A DNA stretch of 32,170 nucleotides from Ignavibacteriae bacterium HGW-Ignavibacteriae-1 (GTDB lineage: Bacteria > Bacteroidota > Ignavibacteria > Kapaibacteriales > UBA2268). This document shows, piece after piece, positions 7,838 through 15,616 of the stretch. The DNA is taken from the NCBI GenBank assembly GCA_002839825.1, contig PGYU01000027.1:1-32170 (forward strand), given 5' to 3'. The first letter of the stretch is position 1. Each line of letters starts with the position of its first letter. The translations under genes and the position numbers were made by a program. Under the pieces are notes generated by a model, which was not told the DNA's origin, ran no database searches, and saw only the letters and a program-made list of their open reading frames with translations.

Positions 7838-10051
7838 ATGAGTGACGAAAAACAAACGGTATCGTATGATAAGATTTTAAGGGATGCTGCCCATAAGGGA
7901 GCAGGCATACATTCGATTAAAAATACTTATCCTGCCTATCTGATTCTTATTATTCTATTGGTTATGAGCTTTTTTGTTCGGGAAATTGTTAGTAACCAAA
8001 TTGAAGGTGAATTGCAAAGTGAATTCAATAAATCTACTACTAACGTTATATCTCGTATTGAAACCGTTAATCTGAGAAATTTGGAAGTTCTCTTTTCGAT
8101 GAGCGGATTATATGATTTGGTTATTGACGTTGTTCGGGATTATTTTGAACTTTACGCTACAATTCCCACAAGAACTTATACTTCAATTTCCGGAATTTCA
8201 TATATTGCCCAAGTCCCCAAGAGTTCTTTAGATGAGTTCGTTTTCTATGTCCGCTCCCAAGGCTATTACGATTTCGAAGTCCAAAGCAATAACGAAAGCG
8301 ATCCCTACTATCTCATCAATCATTCTATTCCCTATAGCCGAAATATCCATAGAATTGGTTTCGATTTAGCGCCCGAAAAGCAAATGTTCAATGCTATCGA
8401 ATACGCTCGAGATAATAATAAAGCTACTTCCACAGGATTTTACAATACTCGTCCCGACACTTTAGGAATTTATCTTATTACTCCAATTTACAAATTCGGT
8501 ACAGAAAGAGAAGAGTTAAACAATAGGAGAAATAATTTTACGGGAGTAGTTGCGGTAGAACTTAATGCTCAAAAGTTTTTTGAAGCAGCTCTGTTGAACG
8601 AATTTTTAGTAGGTACCACATATACTCCGATTGACACAACTATTGCTTACAAAATTTATGATAAAGACGAAAATGGCGAATTGTTTACGATTTATTCATC
8701 TACGAATGCGGTTTTGATTGATTCAGACTACAAACCTATGCTTCAGAAAGACGAAACAATATTGGTCGGTGATAGAGAAATCACAATCAGATTTTACACA
8801 ACACCTACTTTTGGCGGGCAATTAACTGCCAATATACCTTTAGCATCATTGATAATATCTGTGCTTATCAGCTTTGCCTTTTTTGGATTTGTTTATGCTG
8901 TTGTCACATCGCGTTCTCGAGCTCTTGAATTGGCTGACCGTATGACAAGGTCGCAACGCAGAATAGTCGAGACTTCTAAAGATATTATCGCTGTCATGAA
9001 ATTTGACAGAAATTGGATTAGCATGAACCCCGCATCAAAGGATATTTTCGGAGTGGATGAAATCGAAGTTATAGGCACTTCATTCGATGATTACGTTTAC
9101 GATGAAGAAAATCTTCGCGAATTCAACAAAATACTAAACCTGAAAGCTGACTACGAAATAACCGAAAGAACTTATTTGAAAATGAAATCACAGACAGAAA
9201 AATTCAGATGGGTCAATTGGTCATTCACTATTTCGCCCAAAGACAAATTAATTTATAGCATCGGGCGTGATGTCACAATCGAAAAACTCGCAGAAGAACA
9301 AACTTTTCTCCAACAAAAGCAATTGAAACTTGCTGAACTTTTTGCTCGAGAAGCGATAGAATCGAAGAACTTTTTCATGAGAAAAATGAGTTTCCAATTA
9401 CGTAATTCACTGACAGGTATCTTAGGATTTTTGCAAATGGTTACAGGCAAACTATACGAAACTGAAGAAGAACGTGATTCGTATGTCAAAATGGCTGAAG
9501 AATCAAGCGAAGAGATTTTTACTTTTGTTTCGGATATGATTGACTCAACAATTATTCAAGATAAAACTGCTGTTGCATTTGAAACAGCTAAGTTGCTTGA
9601 TATTTATAATTCCGCTCAAAGTCAATATACTATGGATAAAGATGTCAATCATAACGTTAAATTTGTTATTGATGACGAGACCAAAAAAGTCAAAGTTTAT
9701 GGAAATATTGAAACACTAACAATTGCTACATATAGTGCATTTGATATACTTTCTACAGGTATTGATAAAACTGAAGTAATTATCCAAGCCCAAGAAAACC
9801 AATATGAGAGAATTGTCGAAATCCAAATTCTCGGTGGCGCTAATAAATTAGTATCCGAAATGATTGATATGTATAAATTGAATTCTAATAATACTATAGA
9901 TGCACTCAAAGATGATAAATCAGATATTTTACTCAAAATATCTAAGATTAATTCATATTTTAATATTATGGGTGCAAAGCTTACTGTTGACACTTTTGGT
10001 GTTGAAGATGGCAATCTGATTACTTTTAGAATTCCATATAATAAAGCTTAG
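7838..10051 (+). CDS. CHASE-PAS membrane sensor with degenerate histidine-kinase core
   Basis: 737 residues. TM1 is at about 30-48. A periplasmic CHASE-like domain follows to about 320 (SGISYIAQVP, FEVQ, IHRIGFDLAPE, LITPIYKF). TM2 is at about 333-355, a PAS domain at about 375-485 (ETSKDIIAVMKFDRNWISMN), and a HisKA-like helix pair at about 505-570. The H-box normally reads SHELRTPL; here it is SFQLRNSL, with Phe519 in place of the phospho-accepting His. The C-terminal part resembles an HATPase fold in position and length, but I see no N-box asparagines and no DxGxG/GxG glycine loops. It is therefore probably a pseudokinase: a ligand sensor signalling by conformation or as partner of another kinase. 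It is paired with the response regulator upstream and ends the forward cluster begun at 674. Confidence 0.85.
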   Translation: MSDEKQTVSYDKILRDAAHKGAGIHSIKNTYPAYLILIILLVMSFFVREIVSNQIEGELQSEFNKSTTNVISRIETVNLRNLEVLFSMSGLYDLVIDVVRDYFELYATIPTRTYTSISGISYIAQVPKSSLDEFVFYVRSQGYYDFEVQSNNESDPYYLINHSIPYSRNIHRIGFDLAPEKQMFNAIEYARDNNKATSTGFYNTRPDTLGIYLITPIYKFGTEREELNNRRNNFTGVVAVELNAQKFFEAALLNEFLVGTTYTPIDTTIAYKIYDKDENGELFTIYSSTNAVLIDSDYKPMLQKDETILVGDREITIRFYTTPTFGGQLTANIPLASLIISVLISFAFFGFVYAVVTSRSRALELADRMTRSQRRIVETSKDIIAVMKFDRNWISMNPASKDIFGVDEIEVIGTSFDDYVYDEENLREFNKILNLKADYEITERTYLKMKSQTEKFRWVNWSFTISPKDKLIYSIGRDVTIEKLAEEQTFLQQKQLKLAELFAREAIESKNFFMRKMSFQLRNSLTGILGFLQMVTGKLYETEEERDSYVKMAEESSEEIFTFVSDMIDSTIIQDKTAVAFETAKLLDIYNSAQSQYTMDKDVNHNVKFVIDDETKKVKVYGNIETLTIATYSAFDILSTGIDKTEVIIQAQENQYERIVEIQILGGANKLVSEMIDMYKLNSNNTIDALKDDKSDILLKISKINSYFNIMGAKLTVDTFGVEDGNLITFRIPYNKA

Positions 10052-10183
10052 GATTATGTTATTGTTCTGACATTGGCTCGGAACGGAGGAACTTATCCAA
10101 GAGAAAATTCATTTCGTACTCGATAGACCCGTTATTGAAAGTACGTCTGCTTGATAGGTCATATACTTTAATTTCATAATTTT

Positions 10184-10218
10184 GTATAGTGCTTCGGTGC
10201 AAATCCGAAGTATTATAT
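10184..10218 (+). promoter_or_regulatory. Leader hairpin upstream of leuC
   Basis: A 14-base-pair stem (10184-10197 with 10205-10218, three G-U pairs) closes a 7-base loop TGCAAAT. A smaller stem follows at 10225-10229/10235-10239, and an SD-like TTGGAG lies before the leuC ATG. No T-run follows, so it is not a plain terminator. It could be an RNA control element or a processing site. The CGGTGCAAATCCG core faintly recalls a cobalamin-riboswitch segment, but the rest of that structure is not seen. Confidence 0.4.
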
Positions 10219-10261
10219 TTAGTGTCCGTAATGAACGGATTTGTAAAAAATTGGAGTTATT

Positions 10262-11554
10262 ATGAAACAAACAGTTGTAAGGAAAATACTTGCCCGAGCT
10301 GTTGGTCAATCTCAAGTCAATGTCGGCGATGTAATCGAACCGCGCGTTGATTTGGCGATGTCGCACGAGAATGCCGCTTTGGTAATGAATCAATTCTTCG
10401 AAATTTACTCAGGTCTTAATACCGAACCAAAAGTTTGGGACCCGAATAGAATCTCTATCATCTTAGACCACAGAGTCCCTGCCGAAAGCAAAAAAACTGC
10501 CACAAATCAGAAAAAAATTCGTGAATTTGTTGCCGAACAAGGCATTGCAAAATTTCATGACATTCGCGGCGACGAAGGTGGTATTTGCCACCAAATTCTC
10601 CCCGAAATGGGCTATGTTTTGCCCGGATATGTCGTAGTTGGGACTGACAGCCACACTACAACTCATGGCGCCCTTGGTGCATTTTCATTCGGAATCGGAG
10701 CCACAGAAATGGCTTCAGTTTGGGCTTTGGGTCACGTTCTCAACGTGGAAGTGCCCGATACAATCAAAGTCGTTATTGATGGTGAATTGCAAAAATTCGT
10801 CTCTGCAAAGGACATCATTTTGCATTTAATTGGCAAAATATCCGCACAAGGAGCTAATTTCAAAGTTCTGGAATTTCATGGCTCGACAATTTCAGCTATG
10901 GATACATCCGGACGTCTTACAATCAGCAATATGAGCGTCGAAGCAGGCGCTACGTCGGGTATCATTCCTGCCGATTATGAAACTATTCGATATTTGAGAG
11001 AAGTTGCGGGATTTACGGGAACATTTGAACCTGTTTTGTCGGACAATGATGCCGAGTATTGCCAAACTGTGCATATTGATGTGTCCAAACTTGAACCACA
11101 AATCGCTTGCCCACACACAGTTGACAACGTCAAATCTGTTAGCGAAGTAGAAGGGACGAGGATTCACCAAGTTGTAATCGGTTCATGCACAAACGGAAGA
11201 TTGGATGATATAAAAATCGCTGCCGATTTGCTTCGCGGACAAAAAATATCTAAAAACGTGCGGATGTTGGTATTTCCGGCATCATCGCGAATTTACCGCG
11301 AAGCTTTGGAATTGGGCTATTTAGCGGATTTGATGAACGCAGGAGCCGTCGTTATGAATTCCGGTTGCGGACCCTGCTTGGGCGTTCACCAAGGTGCCTT
11401 GGGAGACGGCGAAGTAGCACTTGCTACTACAAATCGCAATTTCAAGGGCAGAATGGGCAATCCTGTCGCCGATGTTTACCTCTCATCACCTGCTGTTGCG
11501 GCTGTATCTGCAATTACGGGTGTAATCACAAATCCAATCAAAGGGGGATATTAA
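10262..11554 (+). CDS. leuC: 3-isopropylmalate dehydratase / homoaconitase large subunit
   Basis: 430 residues, the short (type 2, prokaryotic/archaeal) LeuC class. The aconitase features are clear: AMSHENAA near the start, IILDHRVPA, DEGGICHQ, VVGTDSHTTTHGALGAFSFG, and the three [4Fe-4S] cysteines Cys309 (IGSCTNGR), Cys369 and Cys372 (SGCGPCLG). It isomerises 2- to 3-isopropylmalate in leucine synthesis. The type 2 class also includes homoaconitases of lysine synthesis, and sequence alone cannot settle the substrate. The start has a good SD-like TTGGAG ten bases away. The small subunit follows after one base, so the two subunits are made together. No leuA or leuB lies within the window. Confidence 0.9.
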   Translation: MKQTVVRKILARAVGQSQVNVGDVIEPRVDLAMSHENAALVMNQFFEIYSGLNTEPKVWDPNRISIILDHRVPAESKKTATNQKKIREFVAEQGIAKFHDIRGDEGGICHQILPEMGYVLPGYVVVGTDSHTTTHGALGAFSFGIGATEMASVWALGHVLNVEVPDTIKVVIDGELQKFVSAKDIILHLIGKISAQGANFKVLEFHGSTISAMDTSGRLTISNMSVEAGATSGIIPADYETIRYLREVAGFTGTFEPVLSDNDAEYCQTVHIDVSKLEPQIACPHTVDNVKSVSEVEGTRIHQVVIGSCTNGRLDDIKIAADLLRGQKISKNVRMLVFPASSRIYREALELGYLADLMNAGAVVMNSGCGPCLGVHQGALGDGEVALATTNRNFKGRMGNPVADVYLSSPAVAAVSAITGVITNPIKGGY

Positions 11555-11555
11555 A

Positions 11556-12056
11556 ATGCTCAAAGTGATTTATAAATTGGAAGATGATATTTCTACCGAT
11601 ATTATTTATCCGGGGAGATACATGGCGACTGTATTGCCAACCGAAACGCCGCAATATGCCTTCGATGACATGAAAGACCTCAATCAGCTGCTGAATGGCA
11701 AATCCACCGACGAGCAATCTATCCTCGTTGCCGGAAATAATTTCGGGTGCGGTTCATCGCGCGAGCAAGCTGCTTCGACCTTAGTTGGGCACAATGTGAT
11801 TATAATAGCCAAAGATTTTGCACGAATCTTTTTGCAAAATGCTATTAATCTTGGTTTGCGAACCATAATTTGCCCTGATATTGAAGCCGCCGCAGGAGAC
11901 GTTTTGGAAATTCATGCTGACAAAGTCGTGAACCAAACTCGAGGAACAACACATCCGATAATTCCATTACCCAAAGCTCGTCGAGCAATCGTCGAAGCCG
12001 GTGGCTTAATTCCCTACAGCCGCTTAAAACTGAAACAAAAACTGGGAATAAGTTAG
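11556..12056 (+). CDS. leuD: 3-isopropylmalate dehydratase / homoaconitase small subunit
   Basis: 166 residues forming the swivelling domain of the dehydratase. Visible motifs are STDIIYPGRYM near the N-terminus, GNNFGCGSSREQAA (substrate-binding serine/arginine loop) and IIAKDFARIFLQNAINLGL. It is the short type that partners with a type 2 LeuC. It starts one base after the leuC stop and gives the catalytic heterodimer with it. It closes the operon; a cluster of palindromes follows. Confidence 0.9.
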   Translation: MLKVIYKLEDDISTDIIYPGRYMATVLPTETPQYAFDDMKDLNQLLNGKSTDEQSILVAGNNFGCGSSREQAASTLVGHNVIIIAKDFARIFLQNAINLGLRTIICPDIEAAAGDVLEIHADKVVNQTRGTTHPIIPLPKARRAIVEAGGLIPYSRLKLKQKLGIS

Positions 12057-12062
12057 CTACTT

Positions 12063-12095
12063 AGATGTGACGCACCTGGCAGGTGTGGCACATCT
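12063..12095. repeat. Palindrome of the AGATGT...ACATCT family (imperfect)
   Basis: The arms run from AGATGTG to CACATCT and continue inward with CACCT/AGGTG around a GGC loop. There is one mismatch (12070/12088) and one G-T pair. A perfect relative lies at 15617-15650 and another inside the coding region at 13787-13819. It is seven bases after leuD, where it may also help 3'-end formation. Confidence 0.85.
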
Positions 12096-12107
12096 GTGAT
12101 TTTGTAG

Positions 12108-12128
12108 GGACAGAACAGCGTTCTGTCC
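12108..12128. repeat. Short palindrome (GGACAGAAC arms)
   Basis: Perfect 9-base arms GGACAGAAC and GTTCTGTCC with loop AGC. It is preceded by TGTA and, like the next palindrome, begins with GTAGGGACA, so the two look like members of one repeat family. It lies in the 210-bp gap between leuD and the gene at 12267, which has no gene of its own. Confidence 0.85.
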
Positions 12129-12140
12129 GAAAACTAAAAC

Positions 12141-12168
12141 GTAGGGACACGGCGCGCCGTGTCTCTAC
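12141..12168. repeat. 28-bp palindrome (GTAGGGACACGGC arms)
   Basis: Self-complementary over 28 bases with one G-T pair (12145/12164) and no loop. It shares the GTAGGGACA lead with the palindrome at 12104-12128. It is a strong hairpin, but without a following T-run. Confidence 0.85.
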
Positions 12169-12266
12169 AAAATATTTTGCATGTTTTGGTGACAAAAACG
12201 ATTTTCACTTGTTTATACTATATGTAAGGTGTTTGTTTGGAAACTTTTTGAGGCTTTGGAGAAAAT

Positions 12267-13904
12267 ATGAAACTTCTAATTATAATATTCTTACTATTCA
12301 TTTCAAGAATAGCTACATATGCTTCTGAATGGAAATTTACAAAGAATTTAGATACGGGACAAATTAATCCTTTGGTATGCTTTGATGATGGGATGTGCGT
12401 ATCTGTGGTTCAGCAAACTGGCCTAATAGAGCTTTACCATAGCTATGATGCTGGTGATACTTGGTCTTTGACCTATAAAGCAGACCCAATGAATGATGAA
12501 CCTAAATATTTACTGAATGTACGAGATTTTTCTGCACCCGATAAAGATAATTATTTTGCAATTTTCTCTGAAGGTAAATATGTTACTAAGAGCACTGACC
12601 GGGGTAAATCATTTAGTAAAATCTTAATATCAGAAGATTCTGACCCAACTCATATTTTTATGTTGGATTCTTTGCGTGGTATTATTACAGATACCCAATG
12701 GTCTGATGATACATTTTATCACTATATTTATATCACAGAAGACGGTTGGGAATCATATTCAATAGCAGATACCATGCTTATACGAGGCGAAATATATTGC
12801 ATTGATAAAGTTAATGAGGGAACATTAGGATTTTATGTTATAGCTCACACGGGAGAAATTTTTTCTACACAGTATGTAAATTTTAATATTAAAACTCAAA
12901 AATGGGAGAGATTATTTGATTTTAAAGTTGATACAACTTATTTGTCTTTTTATGATTTAGAAATTGTCAATGACAGTATAGCTTTTTTGGTTGGCAGTGA
13001 ACTGCTTGGTATAGCACATTACCAGTCTGATGTAATTTACCGAACTCGAGACGGTGGTAAAAATTGGGTCGCTGTGCTTGACAAAATTGTTGAGCCTAAA
13101 TTTGGTCTTCAATCAATTAAATTTTATGATGAATTGAATGGTATCGCAGTAGGTCAATATGGAAAAATTGTAATGACAAATGATGGTGGCAATACTTGGA
13201 ACTATCTTCCATTACCACAGCAGATGATTGACGAAGCACCATTAACCATGCGCATTGATTGGGCAGGCAAGAAGCCGGTAGTGGGTACATGGTATGGTAA
13301 TATATATAAGTATGAAGGAATGTTTTTTAAATTTCAGCCTATACCGGAATCAATTTGGCTAACAACTCCTATACATGGAAGTCAACAAAAAAGCGAAGAA
13401 ATAAATTTTGAGTGGGAACCTTCATCGCAATTAGATTCGTATCACTTTCAAATTGCAGATGATAAAAATTTCAAAAATATCTTTTATCAAGGAACTATAA
13501 AATCAAATCAGTTGACATTAAATGATTTTAAATATCTAACGAGTTATTTTTGGCGCGTTGGTCTCCGCCATAACAAAAAAATGATTTGGTCACCAACATG
13601 GAATTTCACAACGATGAATAAAGCAAGCGTAAGCGAGCCAAACTCTGTTTCATTTATCCACCCTAACCCTGCAACGGATTATATCGAAATTAATGCTGCT
13701 ATCAACCCTACGGTTAACCGTAGGGTTGATGAAGGTTCTGAAATCAAAATCTACAATATCCTTGGTGAATGTGTGATTGAATTAGCAGATGTCCAACATC
13801 TTGGAGATGTTGGACATCTACAACGCATAGAAGTTTCGCATCTCCCTCGTGGTGTATATTACGTCCGCTTCGGCAGCCGGACGCAGATGTTTGTGAAGAT
13901 ATGA
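12267..13904 (+). CDS. Exported YCF48/BNR-type propeller protein with T9SS sorting domain
   Basis: 545 residues with a signal peptide MKLLIIIFLLFISRIATYAS. A propeller of YCF48/BNR-like repeats follows at about 20-350 (YHSYDAGDTWSLTY, TKSTDRGKSFSKI, YRTRDGGKNWVAVLD, VMTNDGGNTWNYL). A fibronectin III-like domain lies at about 365-450 (INFEWEPSSQLDSYHFQIA). The sorting domain spans about 464-545 (HPNPATDYIEI, IKIYNILGECV, VSHLPRGVYYVRFG, MFVKI). The start has an SD-like GGAG six bases upstream. Two palindromes are embedded in frame in the sorting domain (residues 479-488 and about 507-518). A surface or secreted protein of unknown ligand; the closest relative in view is the gene at 14070. Confidence 0.85.
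   Translation: MKLLIIIFLLFISRIATYASEWKFTKNLDTGQINPLVCFDDGMCVSVVQQTGLIELYHSYDAGDTWSLTYKADPMNDEPKYLLNVRDFSAPDKDNYFAIFSEGKYVTKSTDRGKSFSKILISEDSDPTHIFMLDSLRGIITDTQWSDDTFYHYIYITEDGWESYSIADTMLIRGEIYCIDKVNEGTLGFYVIAHTGEIFSTQYVNFNIKTQKWERLFDFKVDTTYLSFYDLEIVNDSIAFLVGSELLGIAHYQSDVIYRTRDGGKNWVAVLDKIVEPKFGLQSIKFYDELNGIAVGQYGKIVMTNDGGNTWNYLPLPQQMIDEAPLTMRIDWAGKKPVVGTWYGNIYKYEGMFFKFQPIPESIWLTTPIHGSQQKSEEINFEWEPSSQLDSYHFQIADDKNFKNIFYQGTIKSNQLTLNDFKYLTSYFWRVGLRHNKKMIWSPTWNFTTMNKASVSEPNSVSFIHPNPATDYIEINAAINPTVNRRVDEGSEIKIYNILGECVIELADVQHLGDVGHLQRIEVSHLPRGVYYVRFGSRTQMFVKI
13701..13730. repeat. Perfect 30-bp palindrome inside coding sequence
   Basis: Arms ATCAACCCTACGGTT and its exact complement meet without a loop. 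It is exactly ten codons, in frame with the surrounding gene (residues 479-488, INPTVNRRVD). It falls between the first strand of the sorting domain and the conserved SEIKIYN strand. Confidence 0.95.
13787..13819. repeat. 33-bp palindrome inside coding sequence (AGATGT family)
   Basis: Arms AGATGTCCAACATCT and AGATGTTGGACATCT (15 bases, perfect) flank TGG. It is 33 bases long, a multiple of three, and is read as ADVQHLGDVGHLQ. It fills the loop between GECVIEL and RIEVSHLPRG of the sorting domain. The ends match the intergenic elements at 12063 and 15617. Confidence 0.95.
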
Positions 13905-13949
13905 ACTATGATTTTTTTTTGATTAAGATACTTTATATGTTTTCAATTT

Positions 13950-13983
13950 GTCCCGTCAGGTGTAACACCTGACGCCAAGGGAC
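13950..13983. repeat. Intergenic palindrome (CGTCAGGTG arms)
   Basis: Perfect 9-base arms CGTCAGGTG and CACCTGACG around TAA, with a short outer stem GTCC/GGAC. It lies in the 165-bp gap between the two sorting-domain genes. The rest of that gap is AT-rich with no recognisable signal beyond an SD-like AAAGGGA before 14070. Confidence 0.85.
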
Positions 13984-14069
13984 TTAGCCCAAACTCAATT
14001 ATATTTTTGCATATAATAAGAAAATTTATTAAGTTAGCATAAGTATATGAACTGTTAAAGGGAATCAAT

Positions 14070-15608
14070 ATGAATTCCACCCCAAAAATTACTATTATCG
14101 CAGCGTTAATCGCTGTATTGGTGCTATTTTCCTATGCTCATGCCAAGCCACCACCTGCTGACTTGGGCTACGAACCCCCTGACGGCTGGGAATTCGTTAT
14201 GAAGTTGGACTCATTAGCTGCCCATTTTTTACATTGTCACAACGACACTTGCTATTTTTCTGCGGCTTTTAGTGGGTCGCGAGAAACTCCTTTCTTTCAT
14301 AGGCTTTCAACAGATGGTGGCGAGACTTGGGAAGATATTAAAGAAATCTATCCATTAAACTTCAAAATGAACTCCAACGCTTTACATCGCATGACGGTTG
14401 ATATGGATGAAAAGCAACGCTATTACGAAGTATCTTATGATTTTTACAAGACAAGCGATAGATATAAAGCAATAAACATATCTTTAGGTGAAAAAGACTT
14501 ATTAGAAAGTCCTATTGATACAAATACGCTGATTTCTGTGCATGAGGGCAAACAAAGTACACATATGGGCTACATTCTTCATAATACGGCGGCACAAATA
14601 TCCCGAAACGCAGGTAGGAACTGGGAAATATTAGAATTGTATCGCTACCCTCTTGGTTATACTGTCTATACATTTAATTTTGATTGGGCAGAAAAAGGGC
14701 ATTGGTTCTACAAATCAAGTGACGGTTACGATGATTTGGATTACGAAAGACAACCCGAAAAATATTTCGAGACATTCGACAACGGTAAAACCTTCAGAGA
14801 AATCAAGTTTGACCCTATTTCAGAATTTAACAGTAATTTAAAAATTGGCGTTGACGGTTTAAAAACAATAACTGAAAAGACAAAATATTTTGCATCGGGT
14901 ATTAATATACAACAATACGACGATACAATAAAGAGTAACATTTTTTATGATTGGCTATATTTAAGTGACCCAAATAAACCTAAAAGTAATATAGATTCTG
15001 GTTATCGAAGAGCCATCACTTTTTTGGATAATTATTATCACCAAGATAACAAAAACTTGAACAATCATGTTGTAAGAATTTTTGAAAATAATGGTGATAT
15101 ATTAAACTCAAATTATACAATAGAGCACTCACTTTACCATAGTACTGATAATGGACAGTCTTGGAATTTGATAAATGATTTAGGTGAAAATCCAAACTTT
15201 TACGATTCTTTTTTGGATCAAAGTACCAAAACACTTTGGATACATGTTAAAGACGAACCTTATTTAAGAGGTAAAAACCATGCATATTACAAGGGTTCAC
15301 TCTGGAAACTCAAGTTACCATGGGGAGCGTCAAGCGTAGAGGATTTCAAAGGCGATGATGATAATATAGCAATTTATCCCAATCCGGCGATGGAATACAT
15401 TACAATTACGAAACCTTCCGAAGGTTTCGAACCTTCGGAAGGTTCAGAAGTCAAAATCTACAACACGCTTGGCGAATGTGTGAACCTCACCACATACCCT
15501 TCGACAGGCTCAGGGAGCGGATATTTAAGAATTGATGTTTCGCATCTACCTCGCGGTGTGTATTACCTTCGCATCGGCAACCAAACGCAGATGTTTGTGA
15601 AGATGTAG
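14070..15608 (+). CDS. Exported BNR-like protein with T9SS sorting domain
   Basis: 512 residues with a signal peptide (hydrophobic 8-24, cleavage near AHAKPP). The body has Asp-box/BNR-like turns (LSTDGGETWEDI, ISRNAGRNWEIL, HSTDNGQSWNLI), suggesting a β-propeller of low conservation. The sorting domain starts near 434 (IYPNPAMEYITI) and ends VSHLPRGVYYLRIG, MFVKM. The last ~60 residues are far more similar to the protein encoded at 12267 than the bodies are. Palindromic sequence again occupies the two loops of the sorting domain (PSEGFEPSEG and YPSTGSGSG). It has an SD-like AAAGGGA. Ligand unknown. Confidence 0.82.
   Translation: MNSTPKITIIAALIAVLVLFSYAHAKPPPADLGYEPPDGWEFVMKLDSLAAHFLHCHNDTCYFSAAFSGSRETPFFHRLSTDGGETWEDIKEIYPLNFKMNSNALHRMTVDMDEKQRYYEVSYDFYKTSDRYKAINISLGEKDLLESPIDTNTLISVHEGKQSTHMGYILHNTAAQISRNAGRNWEILELYRYPLGYTVYTFNFDWAEKGHWFYKSSDGYDDLDYERQPEKYFETFDNGKTFREIKFDPISEFNSNLKIGVDGLKTITEKTKYFASGINIQQYDDTIKSNIFYDWLYLSDPNKPKSNIDSGYRRAITFLDNYYHQDNKNLNNHVVRIFENNGDILNSNYTIEHSLYHSTDNGQSWNLINDLGENPNFYDSFLDQSTKTLWIHVKDEPYLRGKNHAYYKGSLWKLKLPWGASSVEDFKGDDDNIAIYPNPAMEYITITKPSEGFEPSEGSEVKIYNTLGECVNLTTYPSTGSGSGYLRIDVSHLPRGVYYLRIGNQTQMFVKM
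15409..15445. repeat. Double palindrome inside coding sequence
   Basis: Two overlapping palindromes: CGAAACCTTC/GAAGGTTTCG around C (15409-15429), and GAACCTTC/GAAGGTTC around G (15429-15445). They are read as part of TKPSEGFEPSEGSE, at the same sorting-domain loop that holds the 30-bp palindrome in the upstream gene. Confidence 0.9.
15497..15515. repeat. CCCTTCGACAGGCTCAGGG repeat-like element in coding sequence
   Basis: An imperfect inverted repeat (CCCT/AGGG ends). From memory, near-identical sequences occur as dispersed repeats in many bacterial genomes. It is read as YPSTGSGSG and sits at the second sorting-domain loop, the counterpart of 13787-13819 in the other gene. Confidence 0.6.
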
Positions 15609-15616
15609 CTTGTCTT

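Noticed and set aside
10056-10070. Possible leucine leader peptide (Met-Leu-Leu-Phe)
   Set aside because: Four codons with only two Leu and no attenuator T-run; chance is a sufficient explanation.
10191-10210. Cobalamin-riboswitch resemblance in the leuC leader
   Set aside because: Only a short CGGTGCAAATCCG-like stretch is similar; the other conserved boxes are absent and leuCD is not a usual target.
12083-12328. 81-codon forward frame
   Set aside because: It reads through three palindromes and overlaps the start of the well-supported sorting-domain gene at 12267; no recognisable protein pattern.
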